The notes: a model not told the origin generated them from the letters alone. DNA of 64,000 nucleotides from Streptomyces sp. CMB-StM0423 (GCF_002847285.1 NZ_CP025407.1:7133001-7197000), one strand, 5' to 3'. Shown: positions 16,698-25,618, numbered from the stretch's first letter. Program-made: numbers and translations.

Positions 16698-19082
16698 TCA
16701 GCCGCCGTCCGGGACGGCGTAACCCTCCGCGCCCGTCGCGCGCCTGCCGACGAACGACACCACCCGGTCGCCCGCCGCGGCCACCCGCCGGTCCGTCGGC
16801 TCACCGAACGCGGCGGGCAGCGTGCCGTCGCCGACGACCTCGCCGTCCGCCAGCGCGTACTGCACGAGGTGCACCTCGTCCTCGCCGCCGAACTCCGCGC
16901 GTACGGTGACCGTTTCGTCGTCCATCGCCAGGATCGAAGGCGCGCCGAAGGCCACGCCCTCGTCCCAGCGGACCTCGCCCGTGACGGCGTCCACGGCCGC
17001 CAGCCGGTACGGCGCCACCACGCTCGGCGCTTCGGCGGCGACGACCACGGTGTCGCCGTGCGCGCCGATCCACGGGATGTCGGTGTTCTCGCCGCCGCTC
17101 AGGCTCAGCTCGCCGAACGGCGCGGCCACCGGGATCTCGTGGTGGTTCCTCCCGGTCCTGTCGAAGACCAGCAGCGCGTTCTCGCTGCCGTCGCCGCCGC
17201 GTCCCAGCTCGACCGAGACCGGATCGGCGGTCAGCGGCCACGACTCCGTGGCGTTGCGGGGCAGTTCGAAGCGCCAGCGCTCCTCGCCGGTGGCTGAGTC
17301 CAGCTCGACGACCGTGTTGGGGTTGCCGGCCCGGCCGCAGGTCTCCATCAGCACCGTCGTGCGCGGTCCGGTCAGGGCGTCGGACAGGCGGCAGCCGTCG
17401 ATGCCCTCGGTGCGCTGCCAGCGCTCGTCCCCCGTACGCGGATCGAAGCCGAGCACCCCCTCCTGGGCGGCGACCACCAGCCGCCCGCCGGACATGCCGA
17501 GCGCCGGGCTGCGGGTCGAGGAGCCGCCGGTCTCGTGGTGCCACAGCAGCCGGCCGGTGGCGGTGTCGACGGCGCCGACCACGCCGCAGTCGTCCAGGTC
17601 GTCGTCCTCGTCGCCGTAGCCGACCGCGCCGATGCCGTCGTACGTGGCGGTGCGGCCGCGGGACGTCTGGCACGCGACCGCCGAGCCCCGCGGCGGCGGT
17701 ACGGACCAGCGCCGGTCGCCGCTGCCGGGATCGATTCCCACGGTGCCGCGGGAGTCGGTGCGGGCGGCGGCGTGCTCGGTGAGCCAGCCGCCGACCAGGG
17801 CGGTCCGGTTGCCGGTGCCGTGGACGGGGGCGCGCCAGTCGCGCACCCGGTCGCCCGCGGCGGTGACGTGGGCGGGGGAGTCGGCGGCGGGACCGGAGGG
17901 CTCGGGCGCGGCGGTACGGCCGTTGCCCTCGTCCCCGTCGCCGCCGGGGGTACGGGACGAGGAGGAGCCCTGCTCGGCGGCGCCGGTCCCGCGGTCGTCG
18001 TCCGGGAGGAGGAGGAACCCGGCGGCCAGCAGCGCGGCCGCCGTCACCGCCGCGGCCGCGGCGAGGGCCACGGGCCGGGCCGCCAGCCGGCGGAGCCTGC
18101 CCGCCGTGCCGGCGGCCGGCTGCGGGGACGCGGGGGAGCGGGGCGGCGCCAGCGGGTACGACGTGGTGGCGCCGCTGACCGCCGGGGACTGCTCCGGCAC
18201 CTCCCGATCGGCCGCCTCCCGATCCTCCGCAGCCGGATCCGCTGCCGCCGGATCCGGCGACTCCGCCGCCCGCGCCGCCGCGATCACCTGCGCCGGCGTC
18301 GGCCGGTCTGCCGGCTCGCGGGCCAGGCAGGCCCGTACGAGATCCGCCAACTCCGCGGGCACCCCGGTCAGATCCGGCGTGCCGTGCACCGTCCAGTACG
18401 CCAGCGCCGCCGCGGGCGCGTCGCCGTACGGCGGCCGCCCGGTGGCGGCGTACAGCAGCACCGCGCCCAGCGAGTACACGTCGCCCGCCGGGCCCACCGG
18501 GTCGTCGCCGACGAGTTGTTCCGGCGAGGCGTAGCCGAGGGTGCCGATGGCCATGCCGGTGCCGGTGAGGCCGGTGGCGTTGGCGGCGCGCGCGATGCCG
18601 AAGTCGATGACGCGCGGCCCGTCGTCGGCGAGCAGGACGTTCGACGGCTTCAGGTCGCGGTGCACGATCCCGGCGGCGTGCACCACGACGAGCGCCTCGC
18701 CGAGCGCCGCGGCAAGCGAGCACAGCCGGCGCGGCGGCAGCGGCCCGTCCGCCGCCACCGCATGCGCCAGCGAGGGGCCCGGGACGTACTGCGTGGCCAG
18801 CCAGGGCGTCGGGTCGTCGGGTCCGGCGGCGACGAGCGGCACGGTGAAGAAGCTCAGCACCCGGCGCGCGGCGTCGGCCTCCTGGCGGAAGCGCGCCCGG
18901 AACTCGGGGTCTGCGGCCAGTTCCTCGTGCACCAGCTTGAGCGCTGCGTGCCTGCCGTCGTCGGCGCGCGCGAGGTACACCTCGCCCATGCCGCCCGCGC
19001 CGAGCAGCCGCACCAGCCGGTACGGGCCGACGCGCGTACCGGCGTCCCGCGCGCCGGGCCCCGGCCCCCGCGGCGGGCTCAT
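16698..19082 (-). CDS. receptor-type Ser/Thr protein kinase with PQQ-like outer domain (downstream copy)
   Basis: A 794-residue Hanks-type kinase. The kinase domain (about 20-270) keeps the glycine loop LGAGGMGEV, Lys49, HRDLKPSN (141-148), DFG (160-162) and SPE, so it should be active. A Pro/Ala/Glu-rich linker and a membrane helix (about 336-360) lead to a 430-residue outer domain. That domain has repeated Gly-x-x-x-Trp strands (GRLLWHHE, DERWQRTE, EERWRFE, GEVRWDE), as in PQQ-like beta-propellers, suggesting ligand sensing. The ATG at 19082 overlaps the stop of the upstream paralogue by 4 bp. Ligand and substrates are unknown. Confidence 0.9.
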   Translation of the reverse strand: MSPPRGPGPGARDAGTRVGPYRLVRLLGAGGMGEVYLARADDGRHAALKLVHEELAADPEFRARFRQEADAARRVLSFFTVPLVAAGPDDPTPWLATQYVPGPSLAHAVAADGPLPPRRLCSLAAALGEALVVVHAAGIVHRDLKPSNVLLADDGPRVIDFGIARAANATGLTGTGMAIGTLGYASPEQLVGDDPVGPAGDVYSLGAVLLYAATGRPPYGDAPAAALAYWTVHGTPDLTGVPAELADLVRACLAREPADRPTPAQVIAAARAAESPDPAAADPAAEDREAADREVPEQSPAVSGATTSYPLAPPRSPASPQPAAGTAGRLRRLAARPVALAAAAAVTAAALLAAGFLLLPDDDRGTGAAEQGSSSSRTPGGDGDEGNGRTAAPEPSGPAADSPAHVTAAGDRVRDWRAPVHGTGNRTALVGGWLTEHAAARTDSRGTVGIDPGSGDRRWSVPPPRGSAVACQTSRGRTATYDGIGAVGYGDEDDDLDDCGVVGAVDTATGRLLWHHETGGSSTRSPALGMSGGRLVVAAQEGVLGFDPRTGDERWQRTEGIDGCRLSDALTGPRTTVLMETCGRAGNPNTVVELDSATGEERWRFELPRNATESWPLTADPVSVELGRGGDGSENALLVFDRTGRNHHEIPVAAPFGELSLSGGENTDIPWIGAHGDTVVVAAEAPSVVAPYRLAAVDAVTGEVRWDEGVAFGAPSILAMDDETVTVRAEFGGEDEVHLVQYALADGEVVGDGTLPAAFGEPTDRRVAAAGDRVVSFVGRRATGAEGYAVPDGG

Positions 19083-21661
19083 GCGTCCGGCGCGGACAGC
19101 AGCGCCATGCCCTCGGTGCCGGTCGGCGAGTCGAAGATGATCACGGTGTCCTCTCGCGCCAGCAGGGCGTCGACATGGGGAATCTGCAGGGGGAGGGTGC
19201 CGCCGGTGTCCGCGTCCCCGTCCGCCAGGGCCAGCCGCAGCAGCGGGATGCGGCCGAGGACCTTCTCCGAGCTGCCCAGGAGCACGCCGTCGTCGCCCAC
19301 GCCGTAGACCGCGCCGAGGGCGTCGCCGGGCAGGGTGCGGTGCCAGCGCCACGTGCCGGTGCGCGCGTCGTACGCCGCGATGCCGAAGACCGGTCGCGTC
19401 TCGGGTCCCGCGGAGTAGGTGGTGACGAGGGTGCCGCGCCAGCCGAGCAGTTCCGGGGCGAGGGTCTCGCCGTAGTTGCTCGTGGTGACGCGGCCGAACG
19501 GCTGCTTGCCTGCCAGCGGTTCGTGCGCTGTCCCGTCCGGGGCGAAGACCTGGAGCGGCAGTTCGTCGGAGTCCTCCAGGTAGGTCCGTACGGCGACGGG
19601 CTCGACCGTCTCGACGTTGCCCCCGGTGACGCCCGCGCCCAGCTCGGTCGACCAACGTACGGTGCCGTCCCCGGCGTTGAGCTGCGCGACGCGCACCCGG
19701 CCGGCGCTCGGCTGGTCGGCGCGCCGCCGGTCGTCGCCGCCGCCGTCGCAGACGGTGATCATCGCGACGCTCGTCCGCCCGGCGGCGGCGTCGCCGAGCG
19801 CGCACCCGTCGCCGTCCTCCGGGGTACGCAGCCACACGGGCCTGCCGTCGCCGAGGGCGTAGCCGACGAGTCCTGAGTACGAGCGGACGACGACCCGTTC
19901 GCCCACGATGCCGACCGTCGTGCTCACCGCGTCGTCGCCGCCCTTGCCGGGCCGAAGGCCGGTGCGCCAGACGGTCGCGCCGGTGCCGGTGTCGAGGACG
20001 GCGAGCCGGTCGCAGCCCCCGTCGGCCCCGGCGGAAGTGCCGTACGCCACGGCGCCCCGGCCGCCGCTCGTGGCCGCTGACATGGCGCACGGCACCAGCC
20101 CTTCGGCGGGCGGCGTCGCGGTCCACCGGAGGTCGCCGTCGGCGCGGTCGTAGCCGCGGACGTCGTGCTCGTCGGCCTGCACGACGGTGTCGCCGGTGAG
20201 CCAGACGCCGAGCAGGCCGCTGCTCCTGGTCTCGTTGACGCCCTCGCCCGCCGCGGGCTCTTCCGGCCGGTTGTCCCAGGCCACGGACCACTCGCCGGTG
20301 GCGAGGGAGACGCCGTCGACGGGGCCGGCCGGCGCGGGCAGGGCGCGGTCGCCACCGGGCTCGGCGGGGTTGGTGACGGGCGTCCCGGACGCCGCGGGCC
20401 GGCCGCGGCCGTCGGCGCCCGGCGGCGGTCCGCCGCCCGGGTCGTCGCCGTCGCCGCCGCGCAGCAGGGTGGCGGCGAGTACGGCGGTGGCCGCCAGCGC
20501 CGCGGCGCCGGCGAGCACCACCCGGCGCCGCCGGGGGCGGCGGGCGTACCGGAGCGCGTCGGCGGTGACCGGCGGGCCGGGCAGGGCGCGGCTCCGGGGG
20601 CCGAGACCGGGCGGCGGCCCGAAGACCCCCGCGGGCTCGGGGGCGTCCGGCGATGCGGGCACGTCACGGGGGCGGTCCGCGGGCGGCGCGGCGCCGTCGC
20701 CGCCCGGCCCGGCGGCATCCCGTACGGTCCCGGCCCCGCCCGCACCGCCGTCCGCCGGCGGCAGGTCCCCGGGGCCGGGCCCCGCGGCGGCCTCCTCCCG
20801 TACGGACGCCGCCCCCCGGTCCCGTAACGCCTCCGCCGCGAACGTCCATGACACCCCGGCCGTGGGCCCCGCCGCGGCCGCGACCTCCGCCACCCCCGGC
20901 CGCCCGCCCGGGTCCTTCGCCAGACACCCGGCCACCAACTCCCGCAGTTTCCCCGGCACTCCGGCGAGATCCGGCTCACCGTGCACCGTCCGGTACGCCA
21001 CCGCGTGCGCGGGCCCGTCGCCGAAGGGCCGCCGCCCCGTCGCCGCCGTCGCCAGCACCGCGCCCAGCGCGAACACGTCGCAGGCCGGCGTCGAGACGCC
21101 CTCGGTCAGGTGCTCGGGCGCCGCGTAACCGGCGGTGCCCATCAGCACGCCGGTCCCCGTCAGCCGCGTGGCGTCCGCCGCCCGGGCCACGCCGAAGTCG
21201 ATGACGCATGGCCCGGCCGCGCCCGCGATCACGTTCGCCGGCTTGAGGTCCCGGTGCACGATCCCCGCCGCGTGGATCGCCCCCAGCGCCGTCGCCAGCG
21301 CCGCGGCCAGGGCCCGCAACCGCCCCTCGGCCAGCGGCCCGTGGGCCCGCAGCAGCGCGGCCAGCGTCGGCCCCTCGACGTACGCGGAGGCCAGCCACGG
21401 CCGCACCGCATCCGGGTCCGCCGCCAGCAGCGCCGCCGTGCAGGGGCTCGCCACCGCTCCCGCCGCGGCCACCTCGCGGGCGAACCGGACGCGGAACTCG
21501 GGGTCGTGGGCGAGGAAGGAGTGCACGACCTTCACGGCGGCCGGCCGCCCGGCGGCGTCGCGGGCGAGGAACACCTGCCCCATGCCGCCGCGGCCCAGCG
21601 GCCGCACGACGCGGTACGGGCCGAACCGCCGCCCGCCGTCCGCCTCCTGCCCGGCACCCAT
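19079..21661 (-). CDS. receptor-type Ser/Thr protein kinase with PQQ-like outer domain (upstream copy)
   Basis: An 860-residue paralogue of the following gene with the same architecture. The kinase domain (about 13-270) has LGRGGMGQV, Lys44, HRDLKPAN (136-143), DFG (155-157) and APE. A long Pro/Gly/Ala linker and a membrane helix (about 381-400) follow. The propeller-like outer domain carries repeats such as GDLRWTATP, GRPVWLR, GTVRWSTE and GTWRWHR, and several cysteines. The ATG at 21661 (MGAGQEADG) is chosen because it follows a G-rich ribosome site and starts just before the kinase fold; an open frame continues to 21817 without homology. It heads a two-gene operon. Confidence 0.9.
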   Translation of the reverse strand: MGAGQEADGGRRFGPYRVVRPLGRGGMGQVFLARDAAGRPAAVKVVHSFLAHDPEFRVRFAREVAAAGAVASPCTAALLAADPDAVRPWLASAYVEGPTLAALLRAHGPLAEGRLRALAAALATALGAIHAAGIVHRDLKPANVIAGAAGPCVIDFGVARAADATRLTGTGVLMGTAGYAAPEHLTEGVSTPACDVFALGAVLATAATGRRPFGDGPAHAVAYRTVHGEPDLAGVPGKLRELVAGCLAKDPGGRPGVAEVAAAAGPTAGVSWTFAAEALRDRGAASVREEAAAGPGPGDLPPADGGAGGAGTVRDAAGPGGDGAAPPADRPRDVPASPDAPEPAGVFGPPPGLGPRSRALPGPPVTADALRYARRPRRRRVVLAGAAALAATAVLAATLLRGGDGDDPGGGPPPGADGRGRPAASGTPVTNPAEPGGDRALPAPAGPVDGVSLATGEWSVAWDNRPEEPAAGEGVNETRSSGLLGVWLTGDTVVQADEHDVRGYDRADGDLRWTATPPAEGLVPCAMSAATSGGRGAVAYGTSAGADGGCDRLAVLDTGTGATVWRTGLRPGKGGDDAVSTTVGIVGERVVVRSYSGLVGYALGDGRPVWLRTPEDGDGCALGDAAAGRTSVAMITVCDGGGDDRRRADQPSAGRVRVAQLNAGDGTVRWSTELGAGVTGGNVETVEPVAVRTYLEDSDELPLQVFAPDGTAHEPLAGKQPFGRVTTSNYGETLAPELLGWRGTLVTTYSAGPETRPVFGIAAYDARTGTWRWHRTLPGDALGAVYGVGDDGVLLGSSEKVLGRIPLLRLALADGDADTGGTLPLQIPHVDALLAREDTVIIFDSPTGTEGMALLSAPDA

Positions 21662-21848
21662 GCGCCGCCCCCCCCGTCGGTCCCGAGTCTTCGGATGACT
21701 AGAGACGCCCTGTACCGCCATTGGAGTTCCGGATCCTCTTTTCGGCGCGAAGGCGTAACCTCGCGGCGCCCGCCGCGGATAGGAAGTCCGGGACATCTGA
21801 GTCCCCGTCAGAAACACTCGGACACACCGACGACGAGGAGAAACACGG

Positions 21849-22064
21849 ATGCGCGTTTGGGCGCGGGTGGCGGTCGCGATGGTCGCGGCGCCGGCGGGAG
21901 TGGGACTGCACGCCGGGGTCGCGACCGCCGACGAGCACTACAACGGCGGCAGCGTCTCGAACGGGTCGAGCTTTTCGCTCCTCCGCACGGGGCAGATCGA
22001 CGACCCGATGGAGGACGTACTGGAGCACTTCCTCCTGCTCGGCGGAAACCACACCTGGGACTAG
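21849..22064 (+). CDS. small secreted protein, unknown function
   Basis: A 71-residue protein with GGAG 8 nt before its ATG. An Ala/Val-rich signal peptide ends near VATADE (about residue 27). This leaves a mature peptide of about 44 residues, acidic and without cysteines, ending LEHFLLLGGNHTWD. It diverges from the two receptor kinases across 187 bp. I do not recognise a characterised family. Similar short exported proteins are common in Streptomyces. It might be a ligand for the adjacent kinases, but that rests on position only. Confidence 0.7.
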   Translation: MRVWARVAVAMVAAPAGVGLHAGVATADEHYNGGSVSNGSSFSLLRTGQIDDPMEDVLEHFLLLGGNHTWD

Positions 22065-22202
22065 GTCCGCGCGGCGCTCCTGGCAGGATCGTTCCCACCA
22101 CGGCGGGTCGTGCGGGTACCGTGCGGGGCTAAGGCAGCCCCGGACCGCGGTAACGGCCATGACCAGCCGGGCGTCGGTACGTGACGGGTCACAGAGCAGA
22201 GG

Positions 22203-22952
22203 GTGCACGGGATGCAGCACGCAGTGGGGGTTCCGCAGCCGCCCCAGGGCAGACCTGGCCCTGCCGGTCCGCCGCCGCCGGCGGCGGCCGGGCCGCCCGA
22301 CGCGGTCGAGACGACCGGCCACATCAAGCTCCCGGTCGGCGGCCCCGTGGCCCTGCCCAGCCCGCCGCCCGCCCCGATGCCGCACGGAGCACCGCCACCG
22401 ACGGTGGCGGTGCTCCTCATCGGCCCGGCCGGGGCCGGCAAGACCACCGTCGCGCGCTACTGGGCGGACACCCGCAGGGCGCCGACCGCGCACATCAGCC
22501 TCGACGACGTACGCGAGTGGGTGCGCGCCGGCTTCGCCGACCCGCAGGCCGGCTGGACCGACCACTCCGAGGCGCAGTACCGGCTCGCCCGCCGCACCTG
22601 CGGCTTCGCCGCCCGCAACTACCTGGCCAACGGCATCTCCTGCATCCTCGACGACGCCGTCTTCCCCGACCGCCCCGTGATCGGCCTCGGCGGCTGGAAG
22701 CGGCACGTCGGCCCCGGGCTGCTGCCCGTGGTGCTGCTGCCGGGCCTGGAGTCCGTCCTCGCCCGCAACGCCGCGCGCACCGGCAACAGGCGGCTCGCGG
22801 ACGAGGAGGTGGCCCGCATCCACGGCCGGATGGCCGGCTGGTACGGATCCGGGCTGCCGATCATCGACAACTCGCACCACGACGTGCCCGCGACCGTCCG
22901 GATGCTCGACGACGTCGTCGGGCGCAGCCTGGCGAGCCCGCCGGCCTGGTAG
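22203..22952 (+). CDS. P-loop ATPase/kinase-like protein with proline-rich N-terminus
   Basis: A 249-residue protein. Residues 1-67 are rich in Pro, Gly and Ala with PPPP runs and are probably disordered. Residues 68-249 form a P-loop domain with Walker A GPAGAGKT (74-81) and the SLDDVREW segment used by zeta-toxin and polynucleotide-kinase-like enzymes to bind an acceptor. It also has ILDDAVFPDR as a likely Walker B and a lid region GNRRLADEEVARIHGRM. The phosphorylated substrate is unknown. The GTG at 22203 and ATG at 22212 are both possible starts. It stands alone between the secreted protein and the M24 gene. Confidence 0.75.
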   Translation: MHGMQHAVGVPQPPQGRPGPAGPPPPAAAGPPDAVETTGHIKLPVGGPVALPSPPPAPMPHGAPPPTVAVLLIGPAGAGKTTVARYWADTRRAPTAHISLDDVREWVRAGFADPQAGWTDHSEAQYRLARRTCGFAARNYLANGISCILDDAVFPDRPVIGLGGWKRHVGPGLLPVVLLPGLESVLARNAARTGNRRLADEEVARIHGRMAGWYGSGLPIIDNSHHDVPATVRMLDDVVGRSLASPPAW

Positions 22953-23065
22953 CCGCGTACGGTCGTGCGGGACCTGCCCGTGTCGTACCCGCGCGGGGCC
23001 GCGCCCCGTGCCCGTACGGACGCGCTCCGGCGGCCCGGGAACCCGGGCCGCCCTAGGCTCGGATC

Positions 23066-24172
23066 ATGCATGAGGTGCACGCTGCCCGCCGTACCCGGCT
23101 GCGCTCCCACTGCGAGGCGGCCGGCAGCGACGCCGTGCTCGTCTCCCGGCCGGCGAACATCACCTACCTCACCGGCTGCGCCCCGCCGGGGGCCGTCCTG
23201 CTGCTCGGCGCCGGCGAGGACATGCTCGTACGGCCCGGCGACCCGGCGCTGGACCCGGCCGGCGCCCCGCAGCCCGACGACCTGCGGGTCCACGCCCTCG
23301 GCGGCCCCGAAGGGGACGCCGCCGTCGCGGCCACCGGGCTCGCGGCGGCGAGCGGCGCCACCGCGCTGGCCGTCGAGGAGCACCACCTGACCGTGGCCAG
23401 GCACCGCGCCCTGTCCTCCGTCGCGCCCCGGCTCGCGCTGATGGACCTGTCCCGCGCCGTGGAGCAGCAGCGGCTCGTCAAGGACGACGAGGAGATCGCC
23501 TGCCTGCGGATCGCCGCCGAGATCGGCGACCAGGCGCTGGGCGAACTGCTGGAGTCCATCCTCGTCGGCCGTACGGAACGGCACCTGGCGCTGGAGCTGG
23601 AGCGGCGGCTGGTCGACCACGGCGCCGAGGGCCCGGCGTTCCCCACCGCGGTCGGCACCGGCCCGCACGCCGGCCGCGCCGGGCACGTACCGACCGACCG
23701 GCGGGTGGAGGAAGGCGACTTCCTCACCGTCTGCCTGGGCGCGCGCTACCGCGGCTACCGCTGCGAGATCGGCCGCACCTTCGTCGTCGGCAACGCTCCT
23801 GACGACTGGCAGATCGAGCTGTACGACCTGGTCTTCGCCGCTCAGCGGGCCGGCCGGGAGGCGCTGACGCCGGGCGCGGAGTACCGCGAGGTGGACCGCG
23901 CAGCGCGCCAGGTGCTCACCGCCGCCGGACACGGCGACGGCGTCGGCCCCTTCACCGGCCACGGGGTGGGACTCGAAATCGACGAGGACCCGCGGCTGGC
24001 CCCGGGGGCGATGGGTAAACTGGACGCTCGTGTGCCGGTCACCGTCGAGCCGGGAGTCCATCTCCCCGGCCGGGGCGGGGTCCGGATCGACGACACGCTC
24101 GTCGTCCGCTCGCCGGCGGACGGCGGTCCCGAGCTACTCACCATCACGACGAAGGAACTGCTCGCGCTCTGA
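23066..24172 (+). CDS. M24 (aminopeptidase P-like) family protein with altered metal ligands
   Basis: A 368-residue protein with the creatinase-like N-domain and the pita-bread M24 fold. By alignment to E. coli PepP the five metal ligands Asp260, Asp271, His354, Glu383 and Glu406 correspond to Cys223, Glu234, His299, Glu328 and Asp342. Only His and one Glu are unchanged, and a Cys replaces a bridging Asp. The fold is preserved (GHGVGLEIDEDP, VTVEPGVHLPGRGGVRIDD), so it may be inactive as a peptidase or use another metal. The start is ATG 23066, with TAGGCT 7 nt upstream suggesting a leaderless mRNA. efp follows after 67 bp. Confidence 0.85.
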   Translation: MHEVHAARRTRLRSHCEAAGSDAVLVSRPANITYLTGCAPPGAVLLLGAGEDMLVRPGDPALDPAGAPQPDDLRVHALGGPEGDAAVAATGLAAASGATALAVEEHHLTVARHRALSSVAPRLALMDLSRAVEQQRLVKDDEEIACLRIAAEIGDQALGELLESILVGRTERHLALELERRLVDHGAEGPAFPTAVGTGPHAGRAGHVPTDRRVEEGDFLTVCLGARYRGYRCEIGRTFVVGNAPDDWQIELYDLVFAAQRAGREALTPGAEYREVDRAARQVLTAAGHGDGVGPFTGHGVGLEIDEDPRLAPGAMGKLDARVPVTVEPGVHLPGRGGVRIDDTLVVRSPADGGPELLTITTKELLAL

Positions 24173-24239
24173 CCCCGGCCGGGTCTTCGGCGAATCCGGG
24201 CTTCCGTCGTCGTCCACGCAGTCCAGGAGATTTCGCGAC

Positions 24240-24806
24240 GTGGCCACCACGAACGACCTCAAGAACGGCTTGGTGCTCAAGCTCGACGGCGACCAGCTCT
24301 GGTCCGTCGTCGAGTTCCAGCACGTGAAGCCCGGCAAAGGCCCTGCCTTCGTCCGTACGAAGCTGAAGAACGTGCTCTCCGGCAAGACCGTCGACAAGAC
24401 GTTCAACGCCGGGGTGAAGGTCGAGACGGCCAACGTCGACCGCAGGGACATGCAGTTCTCGTACAAGGACGGCGAGTACTTCGTCTTCATGGACATGGAG
24501 ACGTACGACCAGGTCCACATCGACCCCAAGACCGTCGGGGACACCGCCAACTACCTGCTGGAGGGCTTCGACACCACCGTGGCGCTGCACGAGGGCACGC
24601 CGCTCTACGTCGAGCTGCCCGCGGCAGTCGAGCTGACCATCGCGCAGACCGACCCGGGCGTGCAGGGCGACCGCTCCACCGGCGGTACCAAGCCGGCCGA
24701 GCTGGAGACCGGCTTCTCCATCCAGGTCCCGCTGTTCATCTCCACCGGCGAGAAGATCAAGGTCGACACCCGCTCCGGCGAGTACCTCGGCCGCGTGAGC
24801 GGCTGA
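24240..24806 (+). CDS. efp: elongation factor P
   Basis: A 188-residue tRNA-mimic translation factor that relieves ribosome stalling at polyproline. All three domains are present. The loop tip reads KPGKGPAF (residues 30-37). The palindromic PGKGP belongs to the actinobacterial subgroup reported to work without modification of the tip lysine. No epmA/epmB-like gene is nearby. AGGAGA lies about 9 nt before the GTG start. One base separates its stop from nusB. Confidence 0.97.
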   Translation: MATTNDLKNGLVLKLDGDQLWSVVEFQHVKPGKGPAFVRTKLKNVLSGKTVDKTFNAGVKVETANVDRRDMQFSYKDGEYFVFMDMETYDQVHIDPKTVGDTANYLLEGFDTTVALHEGTPLYVELPAAVELTIAQTDPGVQGDRSTGGTKPAELETGFSIQVPLFISTGEKIKVDTRSGEYLGRVSG

Positions 24807-24807
24807 C

Positions 24808-25518
24808 GTGGCCGCACGGAACACGGCGCGCAAGCGCGCGTTCCAGATCATCTTCGAGTCCGATCAGCGCGGCGCGCCCGCGGGGCAGGTGCTGGAGGAC
24901 TGGATCCGGCTGGGCGCCACCGACCCCCGGCAGCCGCCGGTCGGCGACTTCACCCGGCGGCTGGTCGAGGGCTACGCGGAGCACGCCGCCCGGATCGACG
25001 AGCTGCTGGGCTCGTACTCGGTCGGCTGGACCCTGGACCGGATGCCCGTCGTGGACCGCAGCATCCTGCGTCTTGGGGCGTACGAGCTGATCTGGGAGGA
25101 CGAGACGCCGGACGCGGTGGCGATCGACGAGGCGGTGCAGCTCACCAAGGAGTTCTCCACGGACGACTCCCCGGGCTTCGTCAACGGCCTGCTGGGCCGG
25201 CTCCAGGAGCTGAAGCCGCGGCTGCGCAGGGACGTGGACGCGGGCCCGGAGGCGGCGGCGGAAGCGGGGACGGCGGCGGAAGCGGAGGCGGTCCCGGAGC
25301 CGGGAGCGGACGCGGACGATGCGCCGGCACCGCAGGCGGGCCGGGATGCCGATGCGGACCAGGGCCGTGACGCTGCCGGCGAAAGCCCGCGTGCCGGGCG
25401 GGACGGGAGCGGCGACGCGGCGGCCACCGGGGACTCCGGTGCGGGCGCGGCGGAGCAGGTTCCTGCCGCCGCCCCTGCGGACGACGTGCCGGACGGCGCG
25501 CGGTCCGACGCCGGCTAG
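24808..25518 (+). CDS. nusB: transcription antitermination factor NusB with long C-terminal extension
   Basis: NusB binds boxA RNA with S10 in rRNA antitermination complexes. Residues 1-137 are a normal NusB fold (ARKRAFQIIFESD, DRSILRLGAYELIW, GFVNGLLGRLQELKP). Residues 138-236 are an added acidic tail made almost only of Ala, Gly, Glu, Asp and Pro, likely disordered, which makes the protein about 100 residues longer than typical. The GTG start follows the efp stop by one base, so the two are cotranscribed. A long terminator follows. Confidence 0.95.
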   Translation: MAARNTARKRAFQIIFESDQRGAPAGQVLEDWIRLGATDPRQPPVGDFTRRLVEGYAEHAARIDELLGSYSVGWTLDRMPVVDRSILRLGAYELIWEDETPDAVAIDEAVQLTKEFSTDDSPGFVNGLLGRLQELKPRLRRDVDAGPEAAAEAGTAAEAEAVPEPGADADDAPAPQAGRDADADQGRDAAGESPRAGRDGSGDAAATGDSGAGAAEQVPAAAPADDVPDGARSDAG

Positions 25519-25544
25519 CGCCCCGCGCGCCTCTTACGCGGACT

Positions 25545-25594
25545 GCCGCCGACGGCGGACCGGACCCGGACGGGTCCGGTCCGCCGACGGCGGC
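25545..25594. terminator. long bidirectional hairpin between nusB and bldD
   Basis: A 23-bp stem with a single A-A mismatch (25545-25567 with 25572-25594) and a GGAC loop, followed by ACGTTT on the plus strand. It lies between the converging nusB and bldD genes and can stop transcription from either side. Confidence 0.85.
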
Positions 25595-25618
25595 ACGTTT
25601 CTGCAGGTGAGACGCGGG

